Assembly (NCBI RefSeq): GCF_040869045.1
Contig: NC_090322.1
Span: forward strand, 168,654,672-168,718,671
DNA length: 64,000 bases
Direction: 5' to 3'
From: Eurosta solidaginis
Lineage: Eukaryota > Arthropoda > Insecta > Diptera > Tephritidae
How positions within the stretch are numbered: the stretch's first letter is position 1; every line of letters begins with the position of its first letter. Under the pieces are notes generated by a model. That model was not told where the DNA came from, did no database searches, and worked only from the letters and a program-made list of their open reading frames with translations. The position numbers were made by a program, and so were the translations under genes. Shown here one piece after another: positions 31,028 to 43,675 of this stretch.

Positions 31028-33014
31028 ATTATTTTAATAGTTAAACGAATATTATCTAACAAAATTAATATCCAAGTATTCAAAACTTAATTAACTTTTC
31101 ACACGAAGATTAAACATTTGTTGTGGATTTTTGAAAGAGTTTAGGTAAGCAACACCCATAGGCCTCACATCCTACTACCAACCATAAGGCCTCACAAACA
31201 ACAACAAAAATTTAACGAACTTTTGTGTAACTCCCTAAATCGTCGTAAGGAAAAGCAGCCAAAGTAAACACAAATGTTTGTAAGGGATAAGTTTCGCAAT
31301 TAAACAAAAAACCATATGTATGTAAACTTTTACTAATGGTTTAAGCAATTTTAAAACAAAATATGTGCTGCAAGCAAACTAGAAACTTACTACATACTTC
31401 TTCCGGGCGGAAATATTTAGTCTATTACATAAAACAGTAGTAAATTTTCGATTTCAATTAAAATTTTATATTGGTTGGGACCAAATAACGGCACATATAT
31501 TTCACAAGAAAGTCTACTTTGGGTAAACTCAAGTATGCACTTTATTTTCATAAGTCTTTCCTGACGCCATAAATCTCCCGTACAACTTTACTCTCGAATA
31601 TGTCAATGTTCTTTTAACAGCGCCCATGATTCAAAGCTTCACATTCTCTGTAGCTGAGCAGTTTTAGATCTCGACGTTTAACAAACACCTGCCTTTCAAC
31701 AACACGCGAATCCCAAATAACAAATCCGCGCGTCAGGCGGATGCGTCCCTCATGTCGATTGGGCGGGCTTTGGTTGGTAATCCGTTGGGTTTATTATTAA
31801 TATCAGGATAGGTAGGCTAAGAGACTAATGAATCATAGCTTTAGCTTGGCGATAAGGGACTTTACTCTCAATTGTCTACTAAGACATCATTTGGTTTCGA
31901 ATGGCTCAGACAGGCAGGAGAAACATAGCTAAACTTTAACTGGTGAGAGCGTTAGGACCTTACATAGCTTGAATGTGTCCATAAAAGAAGTTTGCTAGAC
32001 TACCAAACGAAACTCCCCTTATTGAACTAGGACATACGCTCTAAAATAAATCTTTCCACTTGCGGCTCCTGAATCGGAGAACTATGTCACGCCTATTAGT
32101 TGCAGCCTTGGCCGTGCTAGCCCGGGGTACAAAAACAATAAATTCTCAACCATTACTGCAGCCCGCACATCCTATATATCTTGTCTCTAACCAGACCTAG
32201 TTTATGCGCATTTGAAAGTAAGGGACTTGGAAGAACGCCTGCATTCCTCTATATCTTTGGCAACTTTCAGCGCCGCGGTGAGCTTCTCGCTTGGCTGAAC
32301 ATGTGCAACTCTTGCCTATTTTTTTACCTCACTCACTCTTATTTATAATCTGCATATGCATGTTGTTATTGCTTGTGACCACATAATTATATCTTAGTCC
32401 TTATCACGAACATATTACAACTGTTTGTAGTTCCCTAACCATAAGCTCTGTTGTATTTGTGAAACCACAAAATTGCAAAAGAGAACATCGTCCAACAAAG
32501 GAAACGAATCAAAAGCATTTTAGAAATTTAATTATAAGACATAATAAGGCATGCATGAGCAGCAAGGAGGGAGGAACCAATATGATCTGGGCTACAAAAT
32601 AGTTCTTAAAAAGCGGAAATAGAATGCTTATGCTAGAGTTAGCTATAATGATAAGGGACAACCAAGTAATCCCACTTTTTACTACTAACAAGATGGGCGA
32701 AGATATAGTTAGAAGGCAGACTAGTACGACTATGGAACTACTACAATTTACCACAGAAAAGAACAGATGCGGATGTTGTTTTACTATGTTGATGTTGTTT
32801 TTCTATCGGCATATTACCGACAGCAAGTTAATATTGGCGAGTAATCGATTTGTTATCGGTTTGTTATCTCCGAATCATCGGATTTGTGTCATTGATTTTA
32901 TATAGAGGTTCCATTGGTATCTGTTTTATTAGAAACCCAGGAGTCGTCGATAACTGCCAATGACAGGTTGGAAAAACTTCGATCAGAAATCGGTAATTTT
33001 TTTGTTAACAAATC
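31028..33014. other. Unassigned AT-rich region
   Basis: No convincing gene. Around 32830-33010 the motif ATCGGTAA/TTATCGG recurs in both orientations, suggesting a worn MITE. A short stretch near 32055 (CACTTGCGGCTCC) resembles one near 45615, so a shared old repeat is possible. Confidence 0.35.
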
Positions 33015-33830
33015 GGTAACGTAAGGTAGGTTCTTTTTTGTGTGGCAGTCCACCAAACAAATACCCTATAGTATAAGATAGGATTTACAATCGCTGTAAG
33101 TACCTAATGCGAGAGAGAGAGGGCGATATACCCCACGTACCCCTCAGCATTGTTTTGCATGCATAAAGTGCCGTAAAGTGTACTCCCCGTTGAGATTTCA
33201 AGACAACTTTGTGCAAGGTTTCCCTTGCAGGGTCACCCCTCCGAGCTAGGCCTGGTCCAATTTGTGACCTACTCCTTATATTCCAAGGTTTTCTATATGT
33301 TTATTACCATCCATTTTGTGTTGTGGAGAGCAGTTTTTCATCCCCGTTTTACTTTATGTACACATCTTTCTGCCTCTCAAAAGTTTCGAGCAGAAATGAT
33401 GTTAAGCTAATGGGCCTTCTGTAATCTTTGGAATACATATGACCGATCTTCCCCGCCTTTGGCAGGAAAGCTACAGGAGCATTTCTCCAAGTGTTCGAGA
33501 CATGATTTAGTCCTATGCACCCATTAATATTATTGTGAGTCACTCCACGACCGCTATACTCGAAATTTGAGCATAGGTGGGACTATGCTATCTGGGTCTG
33601 CCGATTTAAACTTAGAGAAAGTCTTGACCGCCCATTCGATCTTGGTGTTTGTCAGCAACCCCGGTACAAATCGCTCCGTGATGGAAGTGTAAGTGCTCTT
33701 TTCCGGCTCTTCTGAATCATATCCCATTGGGAAATGTGTGCCAAAAAGCGCCTCAAAGACTCTTCACTATTACGTGACCACCACAATGTTTCCCCTTGTC
33801 AGGGCTTTCCTCAACCGCGCTGTTTCGCTG
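33015..33830 (-). pseudogene. LINE fragment with reverse transcriptase N-terminal blocks
   Basis: Minus strand. Residues TWRNAPVAFLPKAGKIG followed by RRPISLTSFLLETFERQKD are the conserved start of a non-LTR reverse transcriptase. Upstream (33800-33560) are the frames EALFGTHFPMGYDSEEPEKS and KFKSADPDSIVPPMLKF. The 3' part at 33015-33180 matches the LINE at 50229-50412, so both are the same family and this copy has an internal deletion. Confidence 0.8.
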
Positions 33831-34110
33831 GAAGATTCGATATTCGCATAGAAATTTTTCCAGGATACCCTATGCCACCTTAAATATTGCTTTTACTTGC
33901 CTTCCAAGAAGATTCAGCTCATTTATCCATCATGGCGGCGTTGATTTTCCGCTGAAATTGAAATATATTTGGAAATAAACACTGGTGACATTTTAAATAA
34001 AAAAAAAAAAAAAAAACACAACAAGCTAAATACACTAAAATTATTTCAAAATGAAGTAAATACGTCTGACTTCAATATTCATTTTTATTTATTTCAATAC
34101 AATGATATTT
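33831..34110. other. AT-rich spacer
   Basis: Contains an A-run at 34000-34016. Nothing else recognised. Confidence 0.4.
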
Positions 34111-34444
34111 TTAAACGGTTTTATTTAGCTCGACTTGACAGGCTGGCTGGCTGGCCGGCACGAATTTTGTAATTGAAATTTAAGTAACTTCCCGATAAGC
34201 TACAAGCTTGAAACTTGGAATATAGTTCAGTACCCGATGACAATACAATAATAAGAAAAAACTCCGATAGGTGGCGCATGGATCGAAATATTAAAAAAAT
34301 CGTTTTTGGAACACATAATAATGAATAGAAAGCGACCTATGAAAAAAAAAAACGCCCTAGATTGATAGGACCTACTTAATTATTTTCTAGCTTGTAGTAT
34401 TATTATTACTGAATGTAACTATTCTTTTCAATAAAACCGTTTAA
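34111..34444. mobile_element. Short TIR element X1
   Basis: Ends are inverted repeats TTAAACGGTTTTATT (34111) and AATAAAACCGTTTAA (34430-34444). The interior shares blocks with 43.7-44.7 kb: TTCCCGATAAGCTACAAGC, GAAAGCGACCTATGA and CGCCCTAGATTGAT. The last is 24 bp shorter at its junction than in element Y. No coding capacity. Confidence 0.7.
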
Positions 34445-34555
34445 CTTAAAAATTCTTTTTTAATAATTTTATTTCTTCTCTAGTTATACAAATACTTATT
34501 CAATCAGCAACGCAATATTAAATTCAATACATTTGATAGAAATTTAATAAAGTCA

Positions 34556-34563
34556 GCAGCGAC
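34556..34563. repeat. 8-bp target-site duplication, left of the hAT element
   Basis: GCAGCGAC, repeated exactly at 41497-41504. Confidence 0.85.
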
Positions 34564-34964
34564 CAGTGTTGCCATTTTGGTGCTTTTGGAGCCAGATCTA
34601 GCCCTTTTTTTGTGTTTAGCTCCAAAGATTCCGGTTTAGCTCCTAGTTCGGTTTTTGGTCCTTTTTAAAATTTTTGCGCCTTTTTGGCTCTAAATCTATT
34701 TCGGCAATACGTATTGTGAAATGTGTAATGTGTTTTATGTATGTCGAAGTTTTATTTTATTTGTTTCGTTATGTATGATGTGGCAACGCGGTACTCAACT
34801 GATAACAAAACTCTAATAGATGAACGGATATTTGCTTTCCAGCTTGTGCAACAGCATAGTGTCACCTTCTAAGAGTTTCGGCCCTTAAACTACGGATTAT
34901 AATAAACTTTTGTCTCCCTTACCTTATTTTCATTATTCCTTTGAAGAATATGTACGAATTAAAA

Positions 34965-35552
34965 AATAAATTAAATGCATAGACGAATTCATTGAAAGAA
35001 AGATACGTAATATATGTCGCGACTTCATAATTAAATTTATAGATCAATTAAGGCAACGCTTGCCGCACAATACCGATTTATTTTCGGTTGAAAACACATT
35101 GAGAATTGTAAAACCTCAAAGGTTTTCATATTTCACAAAATCAAAGAAAACAAGTATAGCACTGATGAAATAACGAGATTATAAATGCAGTGGAAAAATA
35201 TCTATCTCCAAAATTAGAAAAATTTTACTTCAGCATTAAGTTTTTGGTTTGATATTGAACAGTAAATTTCCAAAAGCTTGTCGATTTTGTGCTGCCACTA
35301 AGTAATGCTGAAGTTGCAAGAACGTTTTGAAACATGACTTTGATTAAAAGCAAACACAGAAACAAAATGAGTTTAGTTATGTTGAATTCTCTTCTGACAA
35401 TAAGAAGTGGTCTTAAACGGCTGAATAAATGCTGTCATGACTTTGTAATAAACAACGATCTCTTAAAATTAATGAACACAAAAAAAATTTATGAGTGTAG
35501 CAAAAATAATAATTCATCTTCTGAGGACGAAATAATAGATTTTGAAGTCTAA
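34965..35552 (+). pseudogene. hAT transposase C-terminal remnant
   Basis: Plus-strand reading gives ICRDFIIKFIDQLRQRLPHN near 35010 and, after several stops, FVLPLSNAEVARTF then a TGA at about 35328, then TLIKSKHRNKMSLVMLNSLL running to 35552. LPLSNAEVARTF followed by about 20 residues and a small acidic tail is the hAT dimerisation region. The N-terminal zinc finger and catalytic core are not seen. Not functional. Confidence 0.8.
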
Positions 35553-35934
35553 GGACAACAGAAACTTGAATATCGCACACGTGTATTTAATTGGTGATTC
35601 GTACACCCATAGAAGGTTAAAAATTGAGTAAAAAAATTTGAAAATTTAAATTAATTTTCATCAGCCAGCATTTTGGCAAGTCGTATTTTTGGCGAACCTA
35701 TAGCCGTGACGTCATTGTAGTAGTGTGAAAAATACTTCTTACTTTTTAACGATACCTTACCGACAAATGGCAAAACAAAAGTTAAAAAAAAACCTATTTT
35801 TGATATTAAAATATATAAAATGAATATAACAAGTAAGGAAGGTTAAGTTCGGGTGTAACCGAATATTACATACTCAGTTGAGAGCTATGGTGACAACATA
35901 AGGGAAAATAACCATGTAGGAAAATGAACCGAGG

Positions 35935-38900
35935 GAAACCCTGGAATGTGTTTGTATGACATGTCTATCAAACGAAAGGCACTAAAGAGCATTTTATGAA
36001 GGAGTGGGCCATAGTTCTATAGGTGGACGCCATTTAGGGATATCGCCATAAAGGTGGATCAGGGTTGACTCTAGAATTTGTTTGTACAATATGGGTATCA
36101 AATGAAAGGTGTTAAAGAGTATTTTATGAGGGAGTGAGCCATAGTTCTATAGGTGGACGCCATTTAGGGATATAGCCATAAAGGTGGATCAGTGTTGACT
36201 CTAGAATGCGTTTGTACGATATGGGTATCAAATGAAAGGTGTTAATGAGTATTTTAAAACGGAGTAATCCTTAGTTCCATAGGTGGGCGCCGTTTCGAGA
36301 TATCGCCATAAAGGTGGACCAGGGGTGACTCTGGAATTTGTTTGTACAACATGGGTATCAAAAGAAAGGTGTTAATGAGTATTTTAAAAGGGAGTGATGC
36401 TGAGTTCCACAGGTGGACGCCGTTTCGAGATATCGCCATAAAGGTGGACCAGGGGTGACTCTAGAATGCGTTTGTACGATATGGGTATCAAATGAAAGGT
36501 GTTAATGAGTATTTTAAAACGGAGTAATCCTTAGTTCCATAGGTGGGCGCCGTTTCGAGATATCGCCATAAAGGTGGACCAGGGGTGACTCTGGAATTTG
36601 TTTGTACAACATGGGTATCAAAAGAAAGGTGTTAATGAGTATTTTAAAAGGGAGTAATCCTTAGTTCCATAGGTGGACGCCGTTTCGAGATATCGCCACA
36701 AAGGTGGACCAGGGGTGACACTAGAATTTGTTTGTACAATATGGGTATCAAAAGAAAGGTGTTAATGAGTATTTTAAAAGGGAGTGATGCTTAGTTCCAC
36801 AGGTGGACGCCGTTTCGAGATATCGCCATAAAGGTGGACCAGGGGTGACTCTAGAATGAGTTTGTACGATATGGGTATCAAATGAAAGATGTTAATGAGT
36901 ATTTTAAAACGGAGTTATCCTTAGTTCCATAGGTGGACGCCGTTTCGAGATATCGCCATAAAGGTGGACCAGGGGTGACTCTAGAATTTGTTTGTACAAA
37001 TGGGTATCAAAAGAAAGGTGTTAATGAGTATTTTAAATGGGAGTAATCCTTAGTTCCATAGGTGGACGCCGTTTCGAGATATCGCCACAAAGGTGGACCA
37101 GGGGTGACACTAGAATTTGTTTGTACAATATGGGTATCAAAAGAAAGGTGTTAATGAGTATTTTAAAAGGGAGTGATGCTTAGTTCCACAGGTGGACACC
37201 GTTTCGAGATATCGCCATAAGGGTGGACCAGGTGTGACCCTAGAATGCGTTTGTACAATATGGGTATCAAACGAATGATATTAATGAGTATTTTAAAAGA
37301 GAGTAATCCTTAGTTCCATAGGTGGACGCCGTTTCGAGATATCGCCATAAAGGTGGACCAGGGGTGACCCTAGAATTTGTTTGTACGATATGGGTATCAA
37401 ATTAAAGGTATTAATGAGGGTTTGAAAAGGGAGTGGTGGTAGTTGTATAGGTGGTCGCCTTTTCGAGATATCGCCATAAGGGTGGACCAGGTGTGACCCT
37501 AGAATGCGTTTGTACAATATGGGTATCAAACGAATGATGTTAATGAGTATTTTAAAAGGGAGTAATCCTTAGTTCCATAGGTGGACGCCGTTTCGAAATA
37601 TCGCCACAAAGGTGGACCAGGGGTGACACTATAATTTTTTTGCACAATATGGGTATCAAACGAATGATGTTAATGAGTATTTTAAAAGGGAGTAATCCTT
37701 AGTTCCATAGGTGGTCACCTTTTCGAGATATCGCCATAAAGGTGGACCAGGGGTGACTCTAGAATGCGTTGGTACGATATGGGTATCAAATGAAAGGTGT
37801 TAATAAGTATTTTAAAAGGGAGTAATCCTTAGTTCCATATGTGGACGCCGTTTCGAGATATCGCCATAAAGGTGGACCAGGGGTGACCCTAGAATTTGTT
37901 TGTACGATACGGGTATCAATTAAAGGTATTAATGAGGGTTTTAAAAGGGAGTGGTGGTAGTTGTATAGGTGGTCACCTTTTCGAGATATCGCCATAAAGG
38001 TGGACCAGGGGTGACTCTAGAATGCGTTTGTATGATATGGATATCAAATGAAACGTGTTAATAAGTATTTTAAAAGGGAGTAATCCTTAGTTCCATAGGT
38101 GGACGCTGTTTCGAGATATCGCCATAAAGGTGGACCAGGGGTGACCCTAGAATTTGTTTGTACAATATGGGTATCAAATGAAAGGTGTTAATGAGATTTT
38201 AAAAGGGAGTTATGCTTAGTTCCACAGGTTGACGCCGTTTCGAGATATCGCCATAAAGGTGGACCAGGTGTGACCCTAGAATTTGTTTGTACGATACGGG
38301 TATCAATTAAAGGTATTAATGAGGGTTTTAAAAGGGAGTGGTGGTAGTTGTATAGGTGGTCACCTTTTCGAGATATCGCCATAAAGGTGGACCAGGGGTG
38401 ACTCTAGAATGCGTTTGTACGATATGGGTATCAAATGAAAGGTGTTAATGAGTATTTAAAAGGGAGTAATCCTTAGTTCCATAGGTGGACGCAGTTTCGA
38501 GATATCGCCAAAAAAGTGGACCAGGGATGACCCTAGAATTTGTTTGTACAATATGGGTATCAAAAGAAAGGTGTTAATGAGATTTTAAAAGGGAGTTATG
38601 CTTAGTTCCACAGGTTGACGCCGTTTCGAGATATCGCCATAAAGGTGGACCAGGTGTGACCCTAGAATTTGTTTGTACGATACGGGTATCAATTAAAGGT
38701 ATTAATGAGGGTTTTAAAAGGGAGTGGTGGTAGTTGTATAGGTGGTCACCTTTTCGAGATATCGCCATAAAGGTGGACCAGGGGTGACTCTAGAATGCGT
38801 TTGTATGATATGGATATCAAATGAAACGTGTTAATAAGTATTTTAAAAGGGAGTAATCCTTAGTTCCATAGGTGGACGCTGTTTCGAGATATCGCCATAA

Positions 38901-39960
38901 AGGTGGACCAGGGGTGACCCTAGAATTTGTTTGTACAATATGGGTATCAAATGAAAGGTGTTAATGAGATTTTAAAAGGGAGTTATGCTTAGTTCCACAG
39001 GTTGACGCCGTTTCGAGATATCGCCATAAAGGTGGACCAGGTGTGACCCTAGAATTTGTTTGTACGATACGGGTATCAATTAAAGGTATTAATGAGGGTT
39101 TTAAAAGGGAGCGGTGGTAGTTGTATAGGTGGTCACCTTTTCGAGATATCGCCATAAAGGTGGACCAGGGGTGACTCTAGAATGCGTTTGTACGATATGG
39201 GTATCAAATGAAAGGTGTTAATGAGTATTTAAAAGGGAGTAATCCTTAGTTCCATAGGTGGACGCCGTTTCGAGATATCGCCATAAAGGTGGACCAGGGG
39301 TGACCCTAGAATTTGTTTGTACAATATGGGTATCAAAAGAAAGGTGTTAATGAGATTTTAAAAGGGAGTTGTGCTTAGTTCCACAAGTTGACGCCGTTTC
39401 GAGATATCGCCATAAAGGTGGACCAGGTGTGACCCTAGAATTTGTTTGTACGATACGGGTATCAATTAAAGGTATTAATGAGGGTTTTAAAAGGAAGTGG
39501 TGGTAGTTGTATAGGTGGTCACCTTTTCGAGATATCGCCATAAAGGTGGACCAGGGGTGACTCTAGAATACGTTTGTACGATATGGGTATCAAATGAAAG
39601 GTGTTAATGAGTATTTAAAAGGGAGTAATCCTTAGTCCCATAGGTGGACGCCGTTTCGAGATATCGCCACAAAGGTGGACCAGGGGGACCCTAGAATTTG
39701 TTTGTACAATATGGGCATCAAACCAATGGTGTTAATGAGTATTTTAAAAGGGAGTGGGCCTTAGTTCTATAGGTGGACGCCGGTTCGAAATATTGCCATA
39801 AAGGTGGACCAGGGGTGACTCTAGAATGTGTTTGTACGATATGGGTATCAAATTAAAGGTATTAATGAAAGTTTTAAAAGGGAGTGGTGGTAGTTGTATA
39901 TGTGAAGGCGTTTTCCAGATATCGACCAAAATGTGGACCAAGGTGACCTAGAACATCATC
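35935..39960 (+). repeat. 130-bp tandem array, about 31 monomers (copy B)
   Basis: Monomer marks are GGGTATCAAA, GAGTATTTTAAAAGGGAGT, GTTTCGAGATATCGCC and GGTGGACCAGGGGTGAC. Monomers average 130 bp. From about 37990 to 39660 they form a higher-order repeat of three monomers (386-387 bp), and pairs of these form a 773-bp unit. End monomers carry distinct variants (CATTTAGGGATAT at the left, GTGAAGGCGTTTTCCAGAT at the right). Confidence 0.95.
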
Positions 39961-41260
39961 TGTTGGATACTGCTAATTTATTTATATATATAATACCTGC
40001 CAAGATTTTAAGGGTTTTTTATTTCGCCCTGCAGAACTTTTTCATTTTCTTCTACTTAATATGGTAGGTGTCACAACCATTTTATAAAGTTTTTTCTAAA
40101 GTTATATTTCGCGTCAATAAACCAATCCAATTACCTCACCATGTTTCATCCCTTTTTTCGTATTTGGTATAGATTTATGGCATTTTTTTCATTTTTCGTA
40201 ATTTTCGATATCGAAAAAGTGGGCGTGGTCATTGTCGGATTTCGTTCAGTTTTCATACCAAGATAAAGTGAGTTCAAGTAAGTACGTGAACTAAGTTCAT
40301 TAAAGATATGTCGATTTTTGCTCAAGTTATCGTGTTAACGGCCATGCGGAAGGACAGACGAACGTCTGTGTATAAAAACTGGACGTGGCACCAACCGATT
40401 TCGCCCGTTTTCACAGAAAACAGTTAACATCATAAAATCTATGCCCCTACCAAATTTCAAAAGGATTGGTTAATTTTTGTTCGACTTATGGCGTTAAAAG
40501 TATCCTAGACAAATTAAATGAAAAAGGGCGGAGCCACGCCCATTTTGAAATTTTCTTTTATTTTTGTATTTTGTTGCACCATATCATTACTGGAGTTGAA
40601 TGTTGACTTAATTTACTTATATACTGTAAAGATATTAAATTTTTTGGTAAAATTTTACTTAAAAAAAATTTTTTTTTAAAGTGGGCGTGGTCCTTCTCCG
40701 ATTTTGCTAATTTTTATTACGCGTGCATATAGTAATAGGAGTAACGTCCCTGCCAAATTTCATCATGATATCTTCAACGAATGACAAATTACAGCTTACA
40801 AAAATTTTAAATTACCTTCTTTTAAAAGTGGGCGGTGCCACGCCCATTGTCCAAAATTTTACTAATTTTCTATTCTGCGTCATAAATTCAACCACCAAGT
40901 TTCGTCGCTTTGTCTGTTTTTGGTAATGAATTATCGCACTTTTTCAGTTTTTCGAAATTTTCGATATCGAAAAAGTGGGCGTGATTATAGTCCGATATCG
41001 TTCATTTTAAATAGCGATCTGAGATGAGTGCTCAGAAACCTACATACCAAATTTCATCAAGATACCTCAAAATTTACTCAAGTTATCGTGTTAACGGACG
41101 GACGGACGGACGGACATGGCTCAATCAAATTTTTTTTCGATCCTGATTATTTTGATATATGGAAGTCTATATCTATCTCGATTCCTTTATATATGTATGT
41201 ACAACCAACCGTTATCCAATCAAACTTAATATACTCTGTGAGCTCTGCTCAACTGAGTAT
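39961..41260 (+). other. Body of satellite element B
   Basis: Non-coding. Repeated blocks AAAAGTGGGCGTGG and TTTCGATATCGAAAA occur several times. The same sequence follows the array in copy C (63471-64000) and precedes it in copy A. Confidence 0.8.
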
Positions 41261-41504
41261 AAAAACAGTATTATATATTATATTTTTTTTTGTTTGTTTA
41301 TTTTACTGTATCTTTTTTATAACTTTGTTTAAGTTTGATTTAAAATAAATGTGAAGACTTACATTGAAAAATATATGTACATATACTTTTAGCTCTTTTT
41401 GCAACGAGCTTTGGATTTTCTTGAAGAAATTTAACTCTTTGTAGCCCTTTTTTTCTAGATTCTAGCCCCAAGGAAATTTTTTTTCCGGCAACACTGGCAG
41501 CGAC

Positions 41505-42978
41505 ATAGTAAGGACTAAGAGAGTGAGCGAATAAATTAAGAGGGACTTAAGCGTGCCAAAATGATTGTGGTTATTATTGTATTGTTGCTGGAAGTCGTTT
41601 GATAAGAGTTAATAAAGTGAGTGGTGCACGAAAGTTGCTATTATTAAATACCCACCAGAGGTCTGCTTTGAGTACTAATAAAATTAGTGTACTTAGTCAT
41701 GAGCCAAAAAATGTTGTCTAAATGTGTACTTAGTCAAGTACAGACAAATACTATGAGTGACTAGCACATAAAATAGAAAATACATACGAGTGCCCCGCAA
41801 CATATATGTATGTCCCATACATATATGACATTATTGAGTATAAACTGAAATCATAGTCACTTTAACTCAGTAGCATGTTGGTTTCGTGTGTAACACACTG
41901 TATACTTCGTTTATTATCTGTTTTTCTTTTGCGCTGTATTCAGTTTAGTTTCGTGTACATCGTTGTGTTGCTAGCGCCAGAAGACTGATATGACTATATT
42001 CATTTTATTGTACTGTTAGTCATACTGATTCAAATTAGTGTCTTCGTATAACACAGTTGACTTTCTTGCTCAATAAGACAATTGAGTACTGAACTGCTTC
42101 GTGGCTTATGAGCTCGCTATTCATTTTACGAAGCATGACAATGTAAATGTGTTTTAGTGGATATAAGTGCTTGATATTCTTTGTTTGTGTACGCACTAAT
42201 ACTCATTTTTGGTTAGTCCACTAATAACCTTAAAACATGAATAATTGCAGCTCACTGATACCCACTCATGCATATGTATTCACATTATGCTGGAACGTGG
42301 CAGTTATATTTTTTTTAATTGGGTGGGAACACACTACTACATTTATCAGATAATTAAGACTATTTAGAAAATATAACGCTGAAAAGCCATAGTGAATTCT
42401 AAACAAAACATAATACTTTCTTTTCGTTGAAATTTTTTCAATTACCTCAATTTATTCATTGAAACCTAAGTACCTACTCCATTTGAAATATCTTTAAATC
42501 GGAAACGAGAAAAATTTTTTTATAATTGGAGTACCTGAACATGGTTGCTTATTTAAAATTTAAACAAAAGTTTTACTCTCAAAGAAAGCAGAAATTTTTA
42601 AAATTCCATATTGCTCCACCTTAATACACTTGCTTACATATGCTAGAGCATTCAATGACGGGATCCCGAACGCTTTACTATGCCACGAAAAGGCGTTTAC
42701 CTCTCCCGAATACCGAGTCGTCTACTACAGATTTGCAGCCATTTTTTGCAAGGTGACAATCCCGAAATCCCGGCATTATAATAAATATTTTGGTACCTAC
42801 TTAACAAAATTTTATAGTAGATATATATGTATATGTGCACTTGTGTGTTCATGCACATGCTTTTGTGTTTATTTTAATTGAAGTGTTTGATTAGATTAGT
42901 TAGCTTGCACAAATTCATTGTTTACATTCAAGAACATTTGACCTGAAATTTAGTTTTGTTCAAACGCTTAAATTAGTG

Positions 42979-43009
<31 letters not shown>

Positions 43010-43137
43010 GTATTTGTGTGAAAAAAAAATAAACAAGTTATGATAAACAATTGCCAAACTTAATCGCAATTTACTTTCTACTCTTACGCTATTAAATGAG
43101 CGCTGAAGCAGAACGCGTATGGTTGCATATGTGAGTG
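41505..43137. other. Unassigned AT-rich region
   Basis: No gene seen. Contains a T run of 24 at about 42986-43009 and, at about 42655-42780, several GATCCCG/CCCGAA blocks that recur near 43320-43450 and 48900-48965, perhaps a worn short repeat. Confidence 0.35.
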
Positions 43138-43675
43138 TACAGTGGTGGCCGCATACTTAGGTTCGGCGTGTTTGAAAAGAAAATATTGATTTTATATCCT
43201 GTGTGAACTGATACCGATATATATTTTTATTTTACATATGTATCTTATTCTTCCTCCGAACTTATCTCTTTCAATTACACCGCGCCAAAAATGAGATTTT
43301 ATAGAATAGGTCCTGGTGCACTTCCCGGAAATAAAAGTTTCTCAAATATTGATATCTAGTCGAAGAGGTACATTTTTATTAAATTTCAAGCAAATCTCTG
43401 TGTAAATAGTAATTAGATCGGTCCCGGGTCCACTTCCCGGAATTCCCAGCGGAACATTTTGTGAATCTAAGCCATTCCCAAATACAATTGAACACACCCA
43501 AACAATTTCTTCTTCGGTACAGTGGTTTAGTAGGAGTTCAATGTCACATACGGTCACATGTAATATATATATATAAAGATAAATCCATGTAATATATAAA
43601 TGTAATTCAACCAATTATTTCGAAAAAATAGTTCAAAAATGTTTAAAAAATAAAATAATTAAAACAAAATTTTTT

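Larger units (their letters stand above)
35829..41260 (+). mobile_element. Satellite-bearing (Helentron-like) element, copy B, full length
   Basis: Left end ACAAGTAAGGAAGGTTAAG and hairpin GTTCGGGTGTAACCGAA(T/C), then ATACTCAGTTGAGAGC. Right end GCTCTGCTCAACTGAGTAT is the inverted counterpart of the last motif. Between are about 31 monomers of 130 bp (35935-39960) and a 1.3-kb body rich in GGGCGTGG blocks, with (GGAC)n at about 41095-41116. Subterminal inverted repeats, an end hairpin and internal tandem repeats are the described layout of Helentron-associated non-autonomous elements. No helicase or Rep coding sequence is present. Confidence 0.85.
34564..41496 (+). mobile_element. Decayed hAT transposon containing satellite element B
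   Basis: Left end CAGTGTTGCC and right end GGCAACACTG are inverted repeats, flanked by an exact 8-bp duplication GCAGCGAC. Subterminal blocks AGATCTAGCCC and GATTCTAGCCCC also pair in inverted fashion. Removing satellite element B (35829-41260) leaves a hAT element of about 1.5 kb that still contains the end of a transposase gene. Confidence 0.88.

Noticed and set aside
37786..39541. Repeated 64-69-residue open frames on the minus strand, nearly identical five times
   Set aside because: They follow the 386-387-bp satellite periodicity and are simply the same DNA read repeatedly; monomers of 130 bp shift frame and no start or expression signal is present.
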